A stretch of DNA of 39,294 nt, from assembly GCF_030159995.1 (NCBI RefSeq), contig NZ_BSNM01000014.1, positions 445,802-485,095 on the forward strand. The letters run 5' to 3'. Positions 22,872 to 31,394 of this stretch are shown here, one piece after another. The position numbers and the translations under genes are program-made. Position 1 is the first letter of the stretch. Every line of letters begins with the position of its first letter. The DNA is from Litoribrevibacter albus. Lineage in GTDB: Bacteria > Pseudomonadota > Gammaproteobacteria > Pseudomonadales > Litoribrevibacteraceae. The notes under the pieces are model-generated. The model saw nothing but the letters and a program-made list of their open reading frames with translations. It was not told the origin of the DNA and made no database searches.

Positions 22872-23789
22872 TTAAGAAGAGATCTGTTTTTGACTCTGAA
22901 AACGGCCCAGGATAACCATTAAAATCCCCCCCAGAACCATCAGTGTAGCGATCACAAACCGAAGCGTTATCTCTTCACCAGAGAAGACAAAACCTCCGAT
23001 TGTGGCAATGATAGGCACCAATAATTGTAGGACGGCCGCTTGAATAGCAGATAGCCCTTCTAATGCCATATACCAGATGGTGTAGCCAATGCCTGACGCG
23101 AGCCCACCCGACAACATTGCCAGTACAATGCCATATAAGGTCATCTGGCTGTTCGAGATGGTTAATACGATTAAAAGCACGACGAGAGGTAAAGTGCGTA
23201 CAAAATTAAAGGCAGTATCGGATAACGGATGTCTGGACCCTTTGCCTGCCAGGGTATAAAAACCCCATGCGACACCTGCAGCAGCCATAAACACAAAGCC
23301 CAATAGAGATGGAGCTTCTACCCCTGGCAACATCAAATAGGTAAACCCGGCAAAGGCAAGCAAGACACCTAACCACTCAATGACAGTAAGCCTATTACCC
23401 GTGACCAGGCCAACCGCAATCATAGTAATTTGAACCGCGCCAAACAAAATCAACGCACCGGTTCCGGTTTCCAAAGACACATAAGCATAAGAAAAGCCGA
23501 TGGCATAAATGAACAACATTAAAGCGGCCCGCCAACTCCCTCGGGTCGGTTGAGTCTGGTGTTCGTCAGCCCCCTGTACCTGGCCGTTTCGTACTTTCAC
23601 TCTGTATGGAGACAATGCCAATACAGCCAAAAGCACAGCAATGCCTGTCAGTAACCGAATAGAGGTAAAACTCGCTGCATCAATTCTCTCCTCACCTAAA
23701 GCCAGTCGGCAAAAAATGGAGTTACCAGCGAAAGCAATTAAGGCAACGCTGGTGAGAAGAAAAACCTTCATTGATTTGTTTAGATGCAT
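22872..23789 (-). CDS. EamA/DMT-family transporter
   Basis: About 305 residues with ten hydrophobic segments arranged as two EamA halves. The first half begins ALIAFAGNSIFCRLALGE and contains SFTSIRLLTGIAVLLAV and SYAYVSLETGTGALILFGAV. The second half includes WGFYTLAGKG, SGIGYTIWYMALEGLSAIQA and VPIIATIGGFVFSGEEITLR. The drug/metabolite transporter superfamily exports a wide range of solutes, and substrate cannot be predicted. The start is ATG at 23789 or ATG at 23771; a TTG at 23807 would extend it. GGGTGA about 10 nt upstream of 23789 is the best ribosome site found. It stands alone on the minus strand. Confidence 0.88.
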   Translation of the reverse strand: MHLNKSMKVFLLTSVALIAFAGNSIFCRLALGEERIDAASFTSIRLLTGIAVLLAVLALSPYRVKVRNGQVQGADEHQTQPTRGSWRAALMLFIYAIGFSYAYVSLETGTGALILFGAVQITMIAVGLVTGNRLTVIEWLGVLLAFAGFTYLMLPGVEAPSLLGFVFMAAAGVAWGFYTLAGKGSRHPLSDTAFNFVRTLPLVVLLIVLTISNSQMTLYGIVLAMLSGGLASGIGYTIWYMALEGLSAIQAAVLQLLVPIIATIGGFVFSGEEITLRFVIATLMVLGGILMVILGRFQSQKQISS

Positions 23790-24013
23790 CGAATCTATTT
23801 CACCCAATGGTTATTGCCAAACCTTTGTGTACACATTCTATACCCGCTCACACTATAGAAATTCACCACCGCATCTGTCTCCAGACAAGCGCAGTTAACA
23901 AGAAGCGTTAACAAGCGCCATGAACAAAAACAATGAACACGAGCGATGAATATAACCGCAGTATAGAACTTGAATCTCTGTAAGAGTGTTATAAGAACCA
24001 AAGGTTCGGCAAA

Positions 24014-25558
24014 CTAATTAGATGACGTTGAGTCAATGACACATAACCCTTGGTTTGTATTGGCATTTTTACTATCACAGCGAACCAATACCTGCCCGCC
24101 TTCATTCAACACTTCACCCTGCCATTGTCCTTGCTCTTTCAGCGACATCAGCAGATAACCAAACTCATCCAACTGATTTACCTGCGCGGCCTTACCATCG
24201 ATGGTGCCTTGATAATTCCCTGTTGTAGATTTATTCAAGCTAACACCGCTGTTGCCTATGACAATCTGCGGTGGTCTGGTACTGCCAGGAAAACTGATGT
24301 CTTGATACAAATGCATATGACCTGAAAGCAGCAACTGTACTTGTGACGCAAAGGCTGCCCCTTCACTCTGTTTAAGAGCTGTCTGCAGCATCACATTCAG
24401 ACTACTCACCGCAGTAGGAGTTGATTGAGAGGTATCAATCTCAGCCCCCCAAGTTGGCCGATGGGTTAACATCCAAACAGGCTTATCGTTAGAAGGTAAC
24501 TGGGCTTGTAACTGCTCAAACTGCTGAGTGAATTCAGAGGTTAACGGGTTATCTGAGCTTGCATCACAGGCGTTGGCACTGTCCATGACCCACAAATCAA
24601 GCGGCTCCAAAGACACCACATAAGGTTGAATCATATTGATCGAATTCACTGCGTTATAGGCTGGCCGTGCAATCGATCCTTGATTAGGACAAACCAATTG
24701 CGAAATCCCCCCTTCTAGCGAAGACCCCGGACCGAAGAAATAAAACCAGCCTACGCCTGCACGACTGCAAAGCTCGTGATTGCCTCGGGCAAATACCCAA
24801 GGTGCAGTGGTCAATAATTCCTGAGCTGGCAGGAAGAAATCTTCATACCAGTACTGCCATTGATCCGGCTTAGAGCTATCGCTGGCGTTCTGACTGTAAT
24901 ACGGGGTGCCAACATAGCCACAAGATGCGCCATCGTAACCACCATCCCCAGCATCATACGCATAGATTTTCTCCGGTTTCTTTTTCAGGCTGCCGGACGT
25001 CCCACGGTAGTTGTAATCGCCCATATGCAGGATCAATTCTGCACCACGCGTTGCCCCCGCCTTGGCAAGCTTAGAAAACGGGCTGGCCGCCTCCCCCGGT
25101 TTACAAACAGATGCTTTGCACCCCGTATCCCCATAGACCAACACTTCAGAAGGAGCCAAAGTCGCAGCCGCAAGCTCAAACTCACTATTAGATACTCGAT
25201 AGCTAACACCGACAGAAATCATGGCTTCGCAGACAGTAACGGGGAAGTTCGTCCGGTCAGGATGAAACCCTCGCTCCGACATCTTCACCGTCGATTGATC
25301 ACTGCCCGTTAAGATCGGGCAAGCTGCGCCTAGGGAATTCAAAACCGCCCTGGCATACAACACAGGTTCACCGTTTTCATTGCCGCCATTACTGGCCGGA
25401 GCAAACAAGCTATATACGGCAACGACATCAGCGGGTTGTTTTGTTTTATTCCACAAACCACATGCCGATAAACACACAGAAATAATAAGAAAAATCGAGA
25501 TTTTTAATGCATTAGAGAGCTGAATGGACAAGCGCCCATCCCATGACGAAATATTCAT
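24014..25558 (-). CDS. Lipoprotein calcineurin-like metallophosphatase
   Basis: About 514 residues with a lipobox (ISVCLSACG) at the end of the signal peptide, so probably an envelope-anchored phosphatase. All motifs of the metallophosphatase fold are visible in order: YGDTGC, HMGDYNY, FARGNHELC, MLTHRPTW and LLSGHMHLY. These provide the ligands of a two-metal centre, and the GNHE box marks the active site. The N-terminal third before YGDTGC is a separate domain of unknown kind. Several Cys are scattered through the protein and may form disulfides. The start is ATG at 25558. The substrate (phosphomonoester or phosphodiester) is unknown. No close neighbour suggests a pathway. Confidence 0.88.
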   Translation of the reverse strand: MNISSWDGRLSIQLSNALKISIFLIISVCLSACGLWNKTKQPADVVAVYSLFAPASNGGNENGEPVLYARAVLNSLGAACPILTGSDQSTVKMSERGFHPDRTNFPVTVCEAMISVGVSYRVSNSEFELAAATLAPSEVLVYGDTGCKASVCKPGEAASPFSKLAKAGATRGAELILHMGDYNYRGTSGSLKKKPEKIYAYDAGDGGYDGASCGYVGTPYYSQNASDSSKPDQWQYWYEDFFLPAQELLTTAPWVFARGNHELCSRAGVGWFYFFGPGSSLEGGISQLVCPNQGSIARPAYNAVNSINMIQPYVVSLEPLDLWVMDSANACDASSDNPLTSEFTQQFEQLQAQLPSNDKPVWMLTHRPTWGAEIDTSQSTPTAVSSLNVMLQTALKQSEGAAFASQVQLLLSGHMHLYQDISFPGSTRPPQIVIGNSGVSLNKSTTGNYQGTIDGKAAQVNQLDEFGYLLMSLKEQGQWQGEVLNEGGQVLVRCDSKNANTNQGLCVIDSTSSN

Positions 25559-25690
25559 AGTCCTTTCCACCTATCCTTGGTTTAACGAAGTGAGAACACA
25601 ATCGACTGTTACATAGCCGACATCATTTCAGCCATTTAGAACAGATGTGTTTGATGTTTGGTTCACTAGTGCGTTCAATGAGTATAGACA

Positions 25691-25706
25691 GGCGTTTAAA
25701 AACGCC
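25691..25706. repeat. Perfect short hairpin in the gap before the GNAT gene
   Basis: GGCGTTTAAAAACGCC has arms GGCGTT and AACGCC. It lies in the 190-bp gap downstream of the GNAT gene and upstream of the metallophosphatase gene. No T-tract follows immediately on either strand, so a terminator role is only possible. Confidence 0.35.
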
Positions 25707-25763
25707 AATGAAAGAATGGCATTTGCTTTAGCTTTTTTAGTGCAACCAAGAGAACAACCTTAG

Positions 25764-26270
25764 TTACGCTTTTGTGTTAAAGGACTGGTGATACTCAACC
25801 TCTCCCTGAGGGAAGTCCCCTTGAAACAAGATCGCCTGAAAGTACTCTGGCGGAACATTCGGAAGTATCAGCCCATCAACAGGACAAAAGCCAAACCTGC
25901 TGTAGTATTCTGGATCACCCAGCAAAACACAGCCATTGGCCTGCATCTCTTTCAGTTCGTCCAAAGCGGCATTCATCAATAGAGAACCAATGCCTTTGCC
26001 TTGTTGACCCGGCTCGACAGATATAGGCCCCAAGCCATACCAACTGTCAGCGCCGTTGGATACCGAAACAGGTGAAACGGCCACATGCCCAACCACCTTG
26101 CCTTCCGTCTCCGCCACCAATGAAATACTTAATACGCCAGACTCTCGCAGTGCCTTAACGATAAACTGCTCGGTATGATCGGTATGCGGTGCATTAAGAA
26201 ACGCAGCAACGGTGACCTCATGGATCTGATCAACATCACTGGGGGTTTCTTTTCGAATGGTGATGCTCAA
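25764..26270 (-). CDS. GNAT-family N-acetyltransferase (YhbS-like)
   Basis: A 168-residue acetyl-CoA-dependent acetyltransferase. The fold is recognised by AETEGKVVGHVAVSPV, the acetyl-CoA pyrophosphate loop EPGQQGKGIGSLLMNAAL and the C-terminal GDPEYYSRFGFCPV. The block LLGDPEYYSRFGF is typical of the YhbS-like subgroup. The start is TTG at 26270, since AGGAG lies 7 nt upstream and no ATG is close. The substrate is unknown. In E. coli yhbS is neighbour to ubiU, ubiV and ubiT homologues, but here the gene is more than 15 kb from them, so a functional link is not implied. Confidence 0.9.
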   Translation of the reverse strand: MSITIRKETPSDVDQIHEVTVAAFLNAPHTDHTEQFIVKALRESGVLSISLVAETEGKVVGHVAVSPVSVSNGADSWYGLGPISVEPGQQGKGIGSLLMNAALDELKEMQANGCVLLGDPEYYSRFGFCPVDGLILPNVPPEYFQAILFQGDFPQGEVEYHQSFNTKA

Positions 26271-26330
26271 GTTTGCTCTCCTAGCAGCTTTCGAAGCTGG
26301 TTAATCTCAAAAGTTTAAAACAATAATGAC

Positions 26331-27215
26331 TCAATGCGTATCTTCTAGCACAGTAAAAATCGCCTTACCTATGCGTGTAATCGCTTGGTTACGATCATCA
26401 AACGATGCCTCTGTTTGAGCAATATAAATGCTAATAATTAGCGGAGCCCGATTTTCACTCCACACAACAGCCGTAATGCTTCTGGAGCCATAACCACCTG
26501 CGCCTGAGCGGTCCCCTATTTTCCAGCCTTGAGGTAACACAGGGCGTAACAAATTGCCGGTAACTTGGTTATCAACCATCCATTCCATGAGTTGAGCTCG
26601 GCTCTCTTCAGAAAGCACTGAGCCAAACAACAAGGACTTCAAGGTGTGAGACATGGTATTAGGCGTGGTTGTATCACGTAAGTCACCCGGTTTTCCTTCA
26701 TTCAATTCCGTTTCGAATCGATCTAACCGAGTAATGTCATCCCCTACTTCGCCAACGAACTTCGTCACTTCCGAAGGCCCGCCGATTACCTCTAACACCT
26801 TATTTGCAGCGGTGTTGTCACTTGTCAGCATGGTGGCAGAACACGCCTCATAGAGCGTCATCGTTTTGCCAACGTATTTTTCTGTCACAGGAGAATAAGT
26901 CACCAAGTCGTTCTCAACTATAACCACCGAATTGGAAGGTAGAATACGTTCCTGATCTACGTCGAAGAGAAGCTTGGCACACGCCAGTGTTTTGAAAGTG
27001 CTTGTCAGCGGGACACGTTCATCCCCTTTATAGTCCCACTGCTGATTGGTTGCTGTATCCAGAATGGAAACACCAATGTATGCCGATAAGTGTTTCTCAG
27101 CCAGTGAGATTACTTGTTCCACTGAGCTAAAATTTACCTCCTCAGACTGAACTGAAAGCGGCATGAGAAGAGTAATGAACGTAAATACAAGAACACGAGA
27201 TTTCGATATTTTCAT
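26331..27215 (-). CDS. Class A beta-lactamase of the carbenicillinase-like (RSG) type
   Basis: A serine beta-lactamase of 294 residues with a signal peptide ending near SVQSEE. The four class A elements are present: STFK (Ser72 nucleophile, Lys75), SDN (132-134), ETELN (168-172, the omega-loop Glu/Asn pair) and R236-S-G in place of K-T/S-G. An Arg at the position Lys normally holds (Ambler 234) is the mark of the CARB/PSE (RTG) carbenicillinase group, so penicillins and carbenicillin are the likely preferred substrates. It has no adjacent LysR-type (AmpR) regulator and no mobile element, which suggests an intrinsic chromosomal gene. The DUF1963 gene ends 18 nt upstream of its start. Confidence 0.93.
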   Translation of the reverse strand: MKISKSRVLVFTFITLLMPLSVQSEEVNFSSVEQVISLAEKHLSAYIGVSILDTATNQQWDYKGDERVPLTSTFKTLACAKLLFDVDQERILPSNSVVIVENDLVTYSPVTEKYVGKTMTLYEACSATMLTSDNTAANKVLEVIGGPSEVTKFVGEVGDDITRLDRFETELNEGKPGDLRDTTTPNTMSHTLKSLLFGSVLSEESRAQLMEWMVDNQVTGNLLRPVLPQGWKIGDRSGAGGYGSRSITAVVWSENRAPLIISIYIAQTEASFDDRNQAITRIGKAIFTVLEDTH

Positions 27216-27233
27216 AAGATCTGAATGAGAAAT

Positions 27234-27932
27234 TTAGCAGCAATCCCAGTAGAACCAAGCGTTTTCAAACTTTCTTGCTTCCAAGTCTCCGAGCCTAATG
27301 AACAAGTGACCGACACTACTATCTCCAAACATAATATAATCATCAACATCTATTTGAAGGAGTTGAATGTCATTCTTTTGATTAGGTCGATAGTCACGAG
27401 GATCACTTTGAGTAAAGTCGCCGTAACCACCAATTTTATGGCCTGTACTTGAAAAATACTCATCAAATTCCTTTTGTTCCTCCTCGTTAAGATCATCTTC
27501 AAAATCCCAATAATCCTTTGTGCCGAACATAATTGAAAACTGGGAATCCTCGCTACAACCAGTATCGATTGCTTTCTTAAAGCTTAACTTATGTATGCTT
27601 GAAACTGGGAGTTCATCATATAGCCCGGCATCAATGAATGAAAAATCAAAAATCGGCGTCTTTTTTAAATCTTCTTCACTATGATATATGACCTTCTCGC
27701 TCCCCATATCCCACCACTCATCAGCAGGAAAGAAGAGTTGAAGAACACCGCCAGATGGAAAGAAAGGCAACCCTAGAAATTTACTCTGTGTTAGCTTTAA
27801 TGGATCATCGGTACGTTTACAATCCAACGGTTCTGCTTCGATGGATACATATTCTCGTTGAGCTTCAACTAACTCAGCTTCAAAAGCTTTTAATACGTTA
27901 GGAACAGCAACCTGCTCTTTCCTTGATTTCAT
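27234..27932 (-). CDS. DUF1963 (YwqG-like) protein
   Basis: A 232-residue cytosolic protein. The family-typical features are KFLGLPFFPS, LQLFFPADEWWD, then the C-terminal core HKIGGYGDFTQSDPR, LLQIDVDDYIMFGDSSVGHLFI and the end FYWDCC. DUF1963 proteins have been associated with stress and contact-dependent or polymorphic-toxin settings, but function is not established. It is acidic and has no signal peptide. AAGGA is near the ATG at 27932. It lies 18 nt upstream of the beta-lactamase gene in the same direction, so the two may be cotranscribed, though nothing connects them functionally. Confidence 0.85.
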   Translation of the reverse strand: MKSRKEQVAVPNVLKAFEAELVEAQREYVSIEAEPLDCKRTDDPLKLTQSKFLGLPFFPSGGVLQLFFPADEWWDMGSEKVIYHSEEDLKKTPIFDFSFIDAGLYDELPVSSIHKLSFKKAIDTGCSEDSQFSIMFGTKDYWDFEDDLNEEEQKEFDEYFSSTGHKIGGYGDFTQSDPRDYRPNQKNDIQLLQIDVDDYIMFGDSSVGHLFIRLGDLEARKFENAWFYWDCC

Positions 27933-28005
27933 TTAGTTTTCCTTAATTATCCAGAGGTCGCATACGTTTCAAGCTGCGGAGTGCTGCATCAGTAACCTTG
28001 ACTAA

Positions 28006-28152
28006 TTAAGGCTGCACTTTGTTCAGCCAAATTGTCATTTCTTCCTTCACGGCATCATCAAAATACCTTGTAGTACCATCAACCAACTCTACTTCAAGAA
28101 CTGATACATCAAAATCACGACTAAATGCTGAGGAAAAGGACGGATCGACCAT
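28006..28152 (-). CDS. Short ORF of 48 residues, translationally coupled to the COG0523 gene
   Basis: The ATG at 28152-28150 shares its A with the TGA of the upstream GTPase gene (TGATG), the usual arrangement of coupled translation. The protein starts MVDPSFSSAFSRDFDV and goes on VLEVELVDGTTRYFDDAV before ending NKVQP; it is acidic and lacks Cys and His. The alternation in VLEVELVDGTTRYF suggests a beta hairpin. It has no known homologue that I can recall. The coupling and the amino-acid pattern argue for a real gene; the shortness argues against. It is below the size of most automatic annotations. Confidence 0.5.
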   Translation of the reverse strand: MVDPSFSSAFSRDFDVSVLEVELVDGTTRYFDDAVKEEMTIWLNKVQP

Positions 28153-29228
28153 CAAATCGCTTCAGCCGCCAAAATCAGTTCACTTTCAATCTGATCCCAG
28201 TTCATGGGTTCCGAGGTAATAACCTCTATCCGGCTGTCATGGCTTACATTGGTTTCTTTGAGGGTGACCATACCTTGCTCTGAGTTGATGATCAGGGATT
28301 GATTCTCGGAAATCTTGAATACCCCTTTCACGCGGTCTACTTGCAAACCGAAAAACAAAGCTTGCAGTTTCATGGCATCAAAGGTTAGTTCCTGCCGAAA
28401 GATCCAACCACAGCTCACATGCCCACTGCCGGTATTTTCTTTTCTGATAAAGAGTTGATCGTCCGGAACCGCCAGCGATGCATTATCCAGCACATGTCCG
28501 TGATCGTGATCGTGATCGTGATCGTGATCGTGATCGTGATCGTGATCGTGATGATCAGACTGATCTGCGGATGAATGGCCATCAAGCCATTCCAGGTCAA
28601 TCCGCCCGAAGCTGGTCCATTTCGTTTGGCAATCTGGTCGAATTCGCCCTTGGTGTTTTAATTCCCTAACCCACTCATCAAAGTCCGTTTGATATGGGCC
28701 GTCGTATAAATCGCCTTTGGTCGCAACGAGGTAATCCGCCACCGCCAGTTGGGTACGATAAATATCGTGTGTTTGATACTTTTCAATACGGATCTTGCTT
28801 GGATCAACCAGGGTGATGGTGTTTTGAAGTTCAACCACCGTTTTGTAATTATCACCGGTCAACATCTGGATGATTTCATTTGGATGCCCTAGCCCTGTGG
28901 GTTCAATCAACAGTCGGTCCGGATTTTGGGCAAGTAACGCATTCAGCCCAACCTGAGTAGGTAACCCATTGACACAACACATGCAGCCGCCGGGAATTTC
29001 TTTGATTAGAAGATCTGAGTTGCCTTCTGATGTCTGGCGATCAGCTTGTTGTGCTTTGAGAATGGCACCGTCGATTCCTACCTCACCAAATTCGTTCACC
29101 AACACCGCCCAACGTTCATTGGCGGGTTTATGTTTCAGAAGATGAAGAATCGCCGTGGTTTTCCCGACACCGAGAAAGCCGGTAATGATGTTAACAGGAA
29201 TGGCGTGTATGTGTGGCGAGGAAGGCAT
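28152..29228 (-). CDS. COG0523 (CobW/ZigA-type) metallochaperone GTPase
   Basis: A 358-residue G3E GTPase. Walker A GFLGVGKTT (17-25) opens the GTPase domain, followed by the metal-binding GGCMCC (Cys82, Cys84, Cys85), LLIEPTGLGHP (switch region) and VATKGDL for the guanine base. A His/Asp repeat (HDHDHDH and so on, about 226-243) precedes the C-terminal CobW_C domain (from about 260). The function is delivery of a metal, often zinc, to client enzymes, and the His-rich run supports zinc or nickel binding. No ribosome site near the ATG is strong. The PRPP-transferase gene ends 58 nt upstream, and a 48-residue ORF overlaps its stop. No Zur box is evident. Confidence 0.92.
   Translation of the reverse strand: MPSSPHIHAIPVNIITGFLGVGKTTAILHLLKHKPANERWAVLVNEFGEVGIDGAILKAQQADRQTSEGNSDLLIKEIPGGCMCCVNGLPTQVGLNALLAQNPDRLLIEPTGLGHPNEIIQMLTGDNYKTVVELQNTITLVDPSKIRIEKYQTHDIYRTQLAVADYLVATKGDLYDGPYQTDFDEWVRELKHQGRIRPDCQTKWTSFGRIDLEWLDGHSSADQSDHHDHDHDHDHDHDHDHDHGHVLDNASLAVPDDQLFIRKENTGSGHVSCGWIFRQELTFDAMKLQALFFGLQVDRVKGVFKISENQSLIINSEQGMVTLKETNVSHDSRIEVITSEPMNWDQIESELILAAEAI
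28501..28548. repeat. Hexanucleotide microsatellite, eight copies of TGATCG
   Basis: Eight perfect tandem copies of a 6-base unit inside the COG0523 gene. On the coding strand each unit encodes Asp-His, giving the metal-binding repeat. Since the unit is a multiple of three, slipped-strand changes would alter the number of His-Asp pairs without a frameshift. Confidence 0.95.
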
Positions 29229-29286
29229 GATTCAGAGCACCCAAAAAGGCTAAGGGTACTCTGTCTCAGGAGGAAATGAAAAGGGC

Positions 29287-29859
29287 TTATTTAAAACGGC
29301 CAAGCGCTTCCATTTTATCAGCAACCGCTTTGAACTCTGGTTTGTTTTCCAGAATCTCTTCTTTGGTTAGGCCTTCTAATTCGTGCGGGAACACCAACCA
29401 CTCATTGGTTTCATGAACATAGAAGTCAGGGGTGTTTTCTGTCTTGTTGTTCGCAGGCTTGAAGTAAGGCGTTGCAATACGGATCTCAGGTGTATTCTTC
29501 TTACAGGCTTTCTTAATATCATATACAGTTTGCTGGATGCTCAACCCTGAATCATGAACATCATCGACGATCAGTAATGAATCTTCTGATTCCAGACGTT
29601 TGATCAAATAGGTCAGACCATGTACTTTCACATGACGGCTTCGCTCACCAATGCCCGTATAAGATGACGTACGAATTGCAATGTGGTCACAGTCCACGCC
29701 TAGACAATCCATCACTTCCTGAACGGCAATCCCGACCGGGGCACCACCACGCCAAACGCCCACAATGTAATTTGGACGAAAACCACTCTCGTATATCTGC
29801 AAAGCCATTTGCGTAGAATCTTCAAGAAGCTGCTGTGCACTGATATAAACTTTATCCAT
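29287..29859 (-). CDS. Phosphoribosyltransferase-family protein
   Basis: A 190-residue type I PRTase. The PRPP-binding motif LLIVDDVHDSGLS (about residues 94-106) is clear, and VGVWRGGAPVGIAVQE is the first PRPP-loop region. The lengthy middle IRTSSYTGIGERSRHVKVHG fits the flexible loop of hypoxanthine/xanthine-guanine transferases. The end FVFPHELEG-like stretch (LVFPHELEGLTKEEIL) occurs in related proteins. The product is probably a purine salvage enzyme, but the base is not predictable. GAGG is 8 nt before the ATG at 29859. It is upstream of the COG0523 gene (58 nt), so an operon is likely. Confidence 0.88.
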   Translation of the reverse strand: MDKVYISAQQLLEDSTQMALQIYESGFRPNYIVGVWRGGAPVGIAVQEVMDCLGVDCDHIAIRTSSYTGIGERSRHVKVHGLTYLIKRLESEDSLLIVDDVHDSGLSIQQTVYDIKKACKKNTPEIRIATPYFKPANNKTENTPDFYVHETNEWLVFPHELEGLTKEEILENKPEFKAVADKMEALGRFK

Positions 29860-29970
29860 GAAAAACCTCTAATTTAAAAGGTGGTCTCACCTTATCAAAT
29901 GCCCACTGAACATGCTGCATGGAGCTATCCAAAGCCCTAGAAGATTCTAGCAGCAATTAAAGGCGCGACA

Positions 29971-30198
29971 ATGACTCAGGGCAGTAAATGGATTCTGACA
30001 TTGAAGAATGCCAAACATTCCAAAAATCTGTGCGCCCCAGTTATTCTCTTTTCAAACACAGTCAAACCTATACGACAGGTCACCGAAACGCTCAATCGCA
30101 TAGCGACGAACATAAATATCAAACGACCGTTTAAAAAGAAGGCCGGCGATTATATGTTGATCAAACGGTCAAATAAAGTGTTTTTGCCCAGAAGCTGA
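29971..30198 (+). CDS. Doubtful small basic ORF
   Basis: An ATG-started frame of 75 residues (MTQGSKWILTLKNAKHSKNL at the start, RSNKVFLPRS at the end) with AAAGG 7 nt upstream. It is strongly basic and has no recognisable domain. It sits in a 340-bp gap between the PRTase promoter region and the convergent HD-GYP gene, and ends 3 nt before that gene's stop. A ribosome site argues for it; lack of any family and the composition argue against. The rest of the gap must contain the PRTase promoter. No further features were seen. Confidence 0.25.
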   Translation: MTQGSKWILTLKNAKHSKNLCAPVILFSNTVKPIRQVTETLNRIATNINIKRPFKKKAGDYMLIKRSNKVFLPRS

Positions 30199-30201
30199 CA
30201 A

Positions 30202-31323
30202 CTAGCCGTATTTATTCTCTGAAAAAGTGGCTTGAATTAGCTCAATTTCGGGCATGTGAGACTTGAAGGCGTCCACGCAATCCCGATCGAACTTGGTGCC
30301 GGAAAACTCTTCCAACAATGCGAGTGCACGCTCGTTAGTCCAAGCTTGTTTATAGGGGCGACTGCTGGTCAAGGCGTCAAACACATCCGCCACGGCAACG
30401 ATTCTCGCTTCAAGAGGGATCTCTGTCCCCTTCAAACCACAAGGATACCCAGACCCATCCACCGCTTCATGATGATAAAGCGCAATGTTCCTGAGCATGT
30501 CGATGTTTTCGAAGCGTTCAAAACCATGATTGTGAATCAGCTTATCAATCAGGTATTTGCCGTCTTCAGGGTGATGACGCATGACTTCCTGTTCTTCCTT
30601 ATTGAGCGGGCCTTTCTTTAGTAATACCCGATCTGGAACTTTAATTTTGCCCACATCATGCAATGGCGCAAACTGAAAAAGCTGCTCAATATAGCGATCA
30701 TTCAAATCGTACTTCTCAGCTAACGCACGAGCAATTTCACGCGCATAACGAGACATTCGTTCTAAATGCCCTCCCGTTTCAGGGTCTCGTGAATGCGTCA
30801 TGTCTAGAACGGTTCGAATGGTTGCGACCAGTGTTTGAATGCTACTGAGTTCACTGAAGACCATCAGCGCAATCATTTGCCCAACCATATCCAGTTCAGT
30901 GACAAGAAACTCATCAAATTGTAAGGGCCGCTTGGAATTAAAAAAGATAAACCCAAGGAAGTGATCATCGTAAACCATCGGGTAGGTATAACTGGACCGG
31001 AACCCCGCTTTCAGAAGCGCTTGAATGTGCTCTTTCTGAACCTGCTCTAACTGTGAAAGATCAGGAATTATTCGAGGCACATGCGTTTGTGCGATCTCGC
31101 TAAGCGATTGAGACTTGGATAAGGGGTATTGGTATTGTTCCAGCGGCGTCTCTTCATCACTGCTGTAGATGAAGGTTTTCAGTAAATCGGTGTGCGTGTC
31201 GTATAAGGCAACGGCGATGCGATCAATATACGCATGGTGTTGATTGATTAACTTTCTGACCCAACACAGCTTTTCAGCAAGCGGCTGACCATCCTGTATC
31301 GGGTTAGTATGTGGAGTTGTCAT
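30202..31323 (-). CDS. GAF-HD-GYP putative cyclic-di-GMP phosphodiesterase
   Basis: A 373-residue cytosolic signalling protein. Residues about 20-160 form a GAF-like sensory domain (SSDEETPLEQYQYPLSKSQS and FRSSYTYPMVYDDHFLGFIF). From about 165 the HD-GYP domain follows: GGHLERMSRYA, H222-D-V-G-K226, the His pair RHHPEDG (250-251), LYHHEAVDGSGYP with the GYP triad at 292-294, and VADVFDALTSSRPYK. All catalytic metal residues are visible, so hydrolysis of cyclic-di-GMP is likely. There is no receiver domain; the GAF part would sense the signal. The start at 31323 has no clear ribosome site. The gene stands alone. Confidence 0.92.
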   Translation of the reverse strand: MTTPHTNPIQDGQPLAEKLCWVRKLINQHHAYIDRIAVALYDTHTDLLKTFIYSSDEETPLEQYQYPLSKSQSLSEIAQTHVPRIIPDLSQLEQVQKEHIQALLKAGFRSSYTYPMVYDDHFLGFIFFNSKRPLQFDEFLVTELDMVGQMIALMVFSELSSIQTLVATIRTVLDMTHSRDPETGGHLERMSRYAREIARALAEKYDLNDRYIEQLFQFAPLHDVGKIKVPDRVLLKKGPLNKEEQEVMRHHPEDGKYLIDKLIHNHGFERFENIDMLRNIALYHHEAVDGSGYPCGLKGTEIPLEARIVAVADVFDALTSSRPYKQAWTNERALALLEEFSGTKFDRDCVDAFKSHMPEIELIQATFSENKYG

Positions 31324-31394
31324 AATTCAGGTCGTCTTGAAATTCCTTTTCATTACAGTTTAGTCGGTTTCCCCCTTCCCACCATGCGCATTCA

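Noticed and set aside
28478-28669. Arg-Asp repeat ORF on the plus strand opposite the COG0523 gene
   Set aside because: It is the antisense reading of the TGATCG microsatellite; the Asp-His reading belongs to a complete, well-conserved GTPase.
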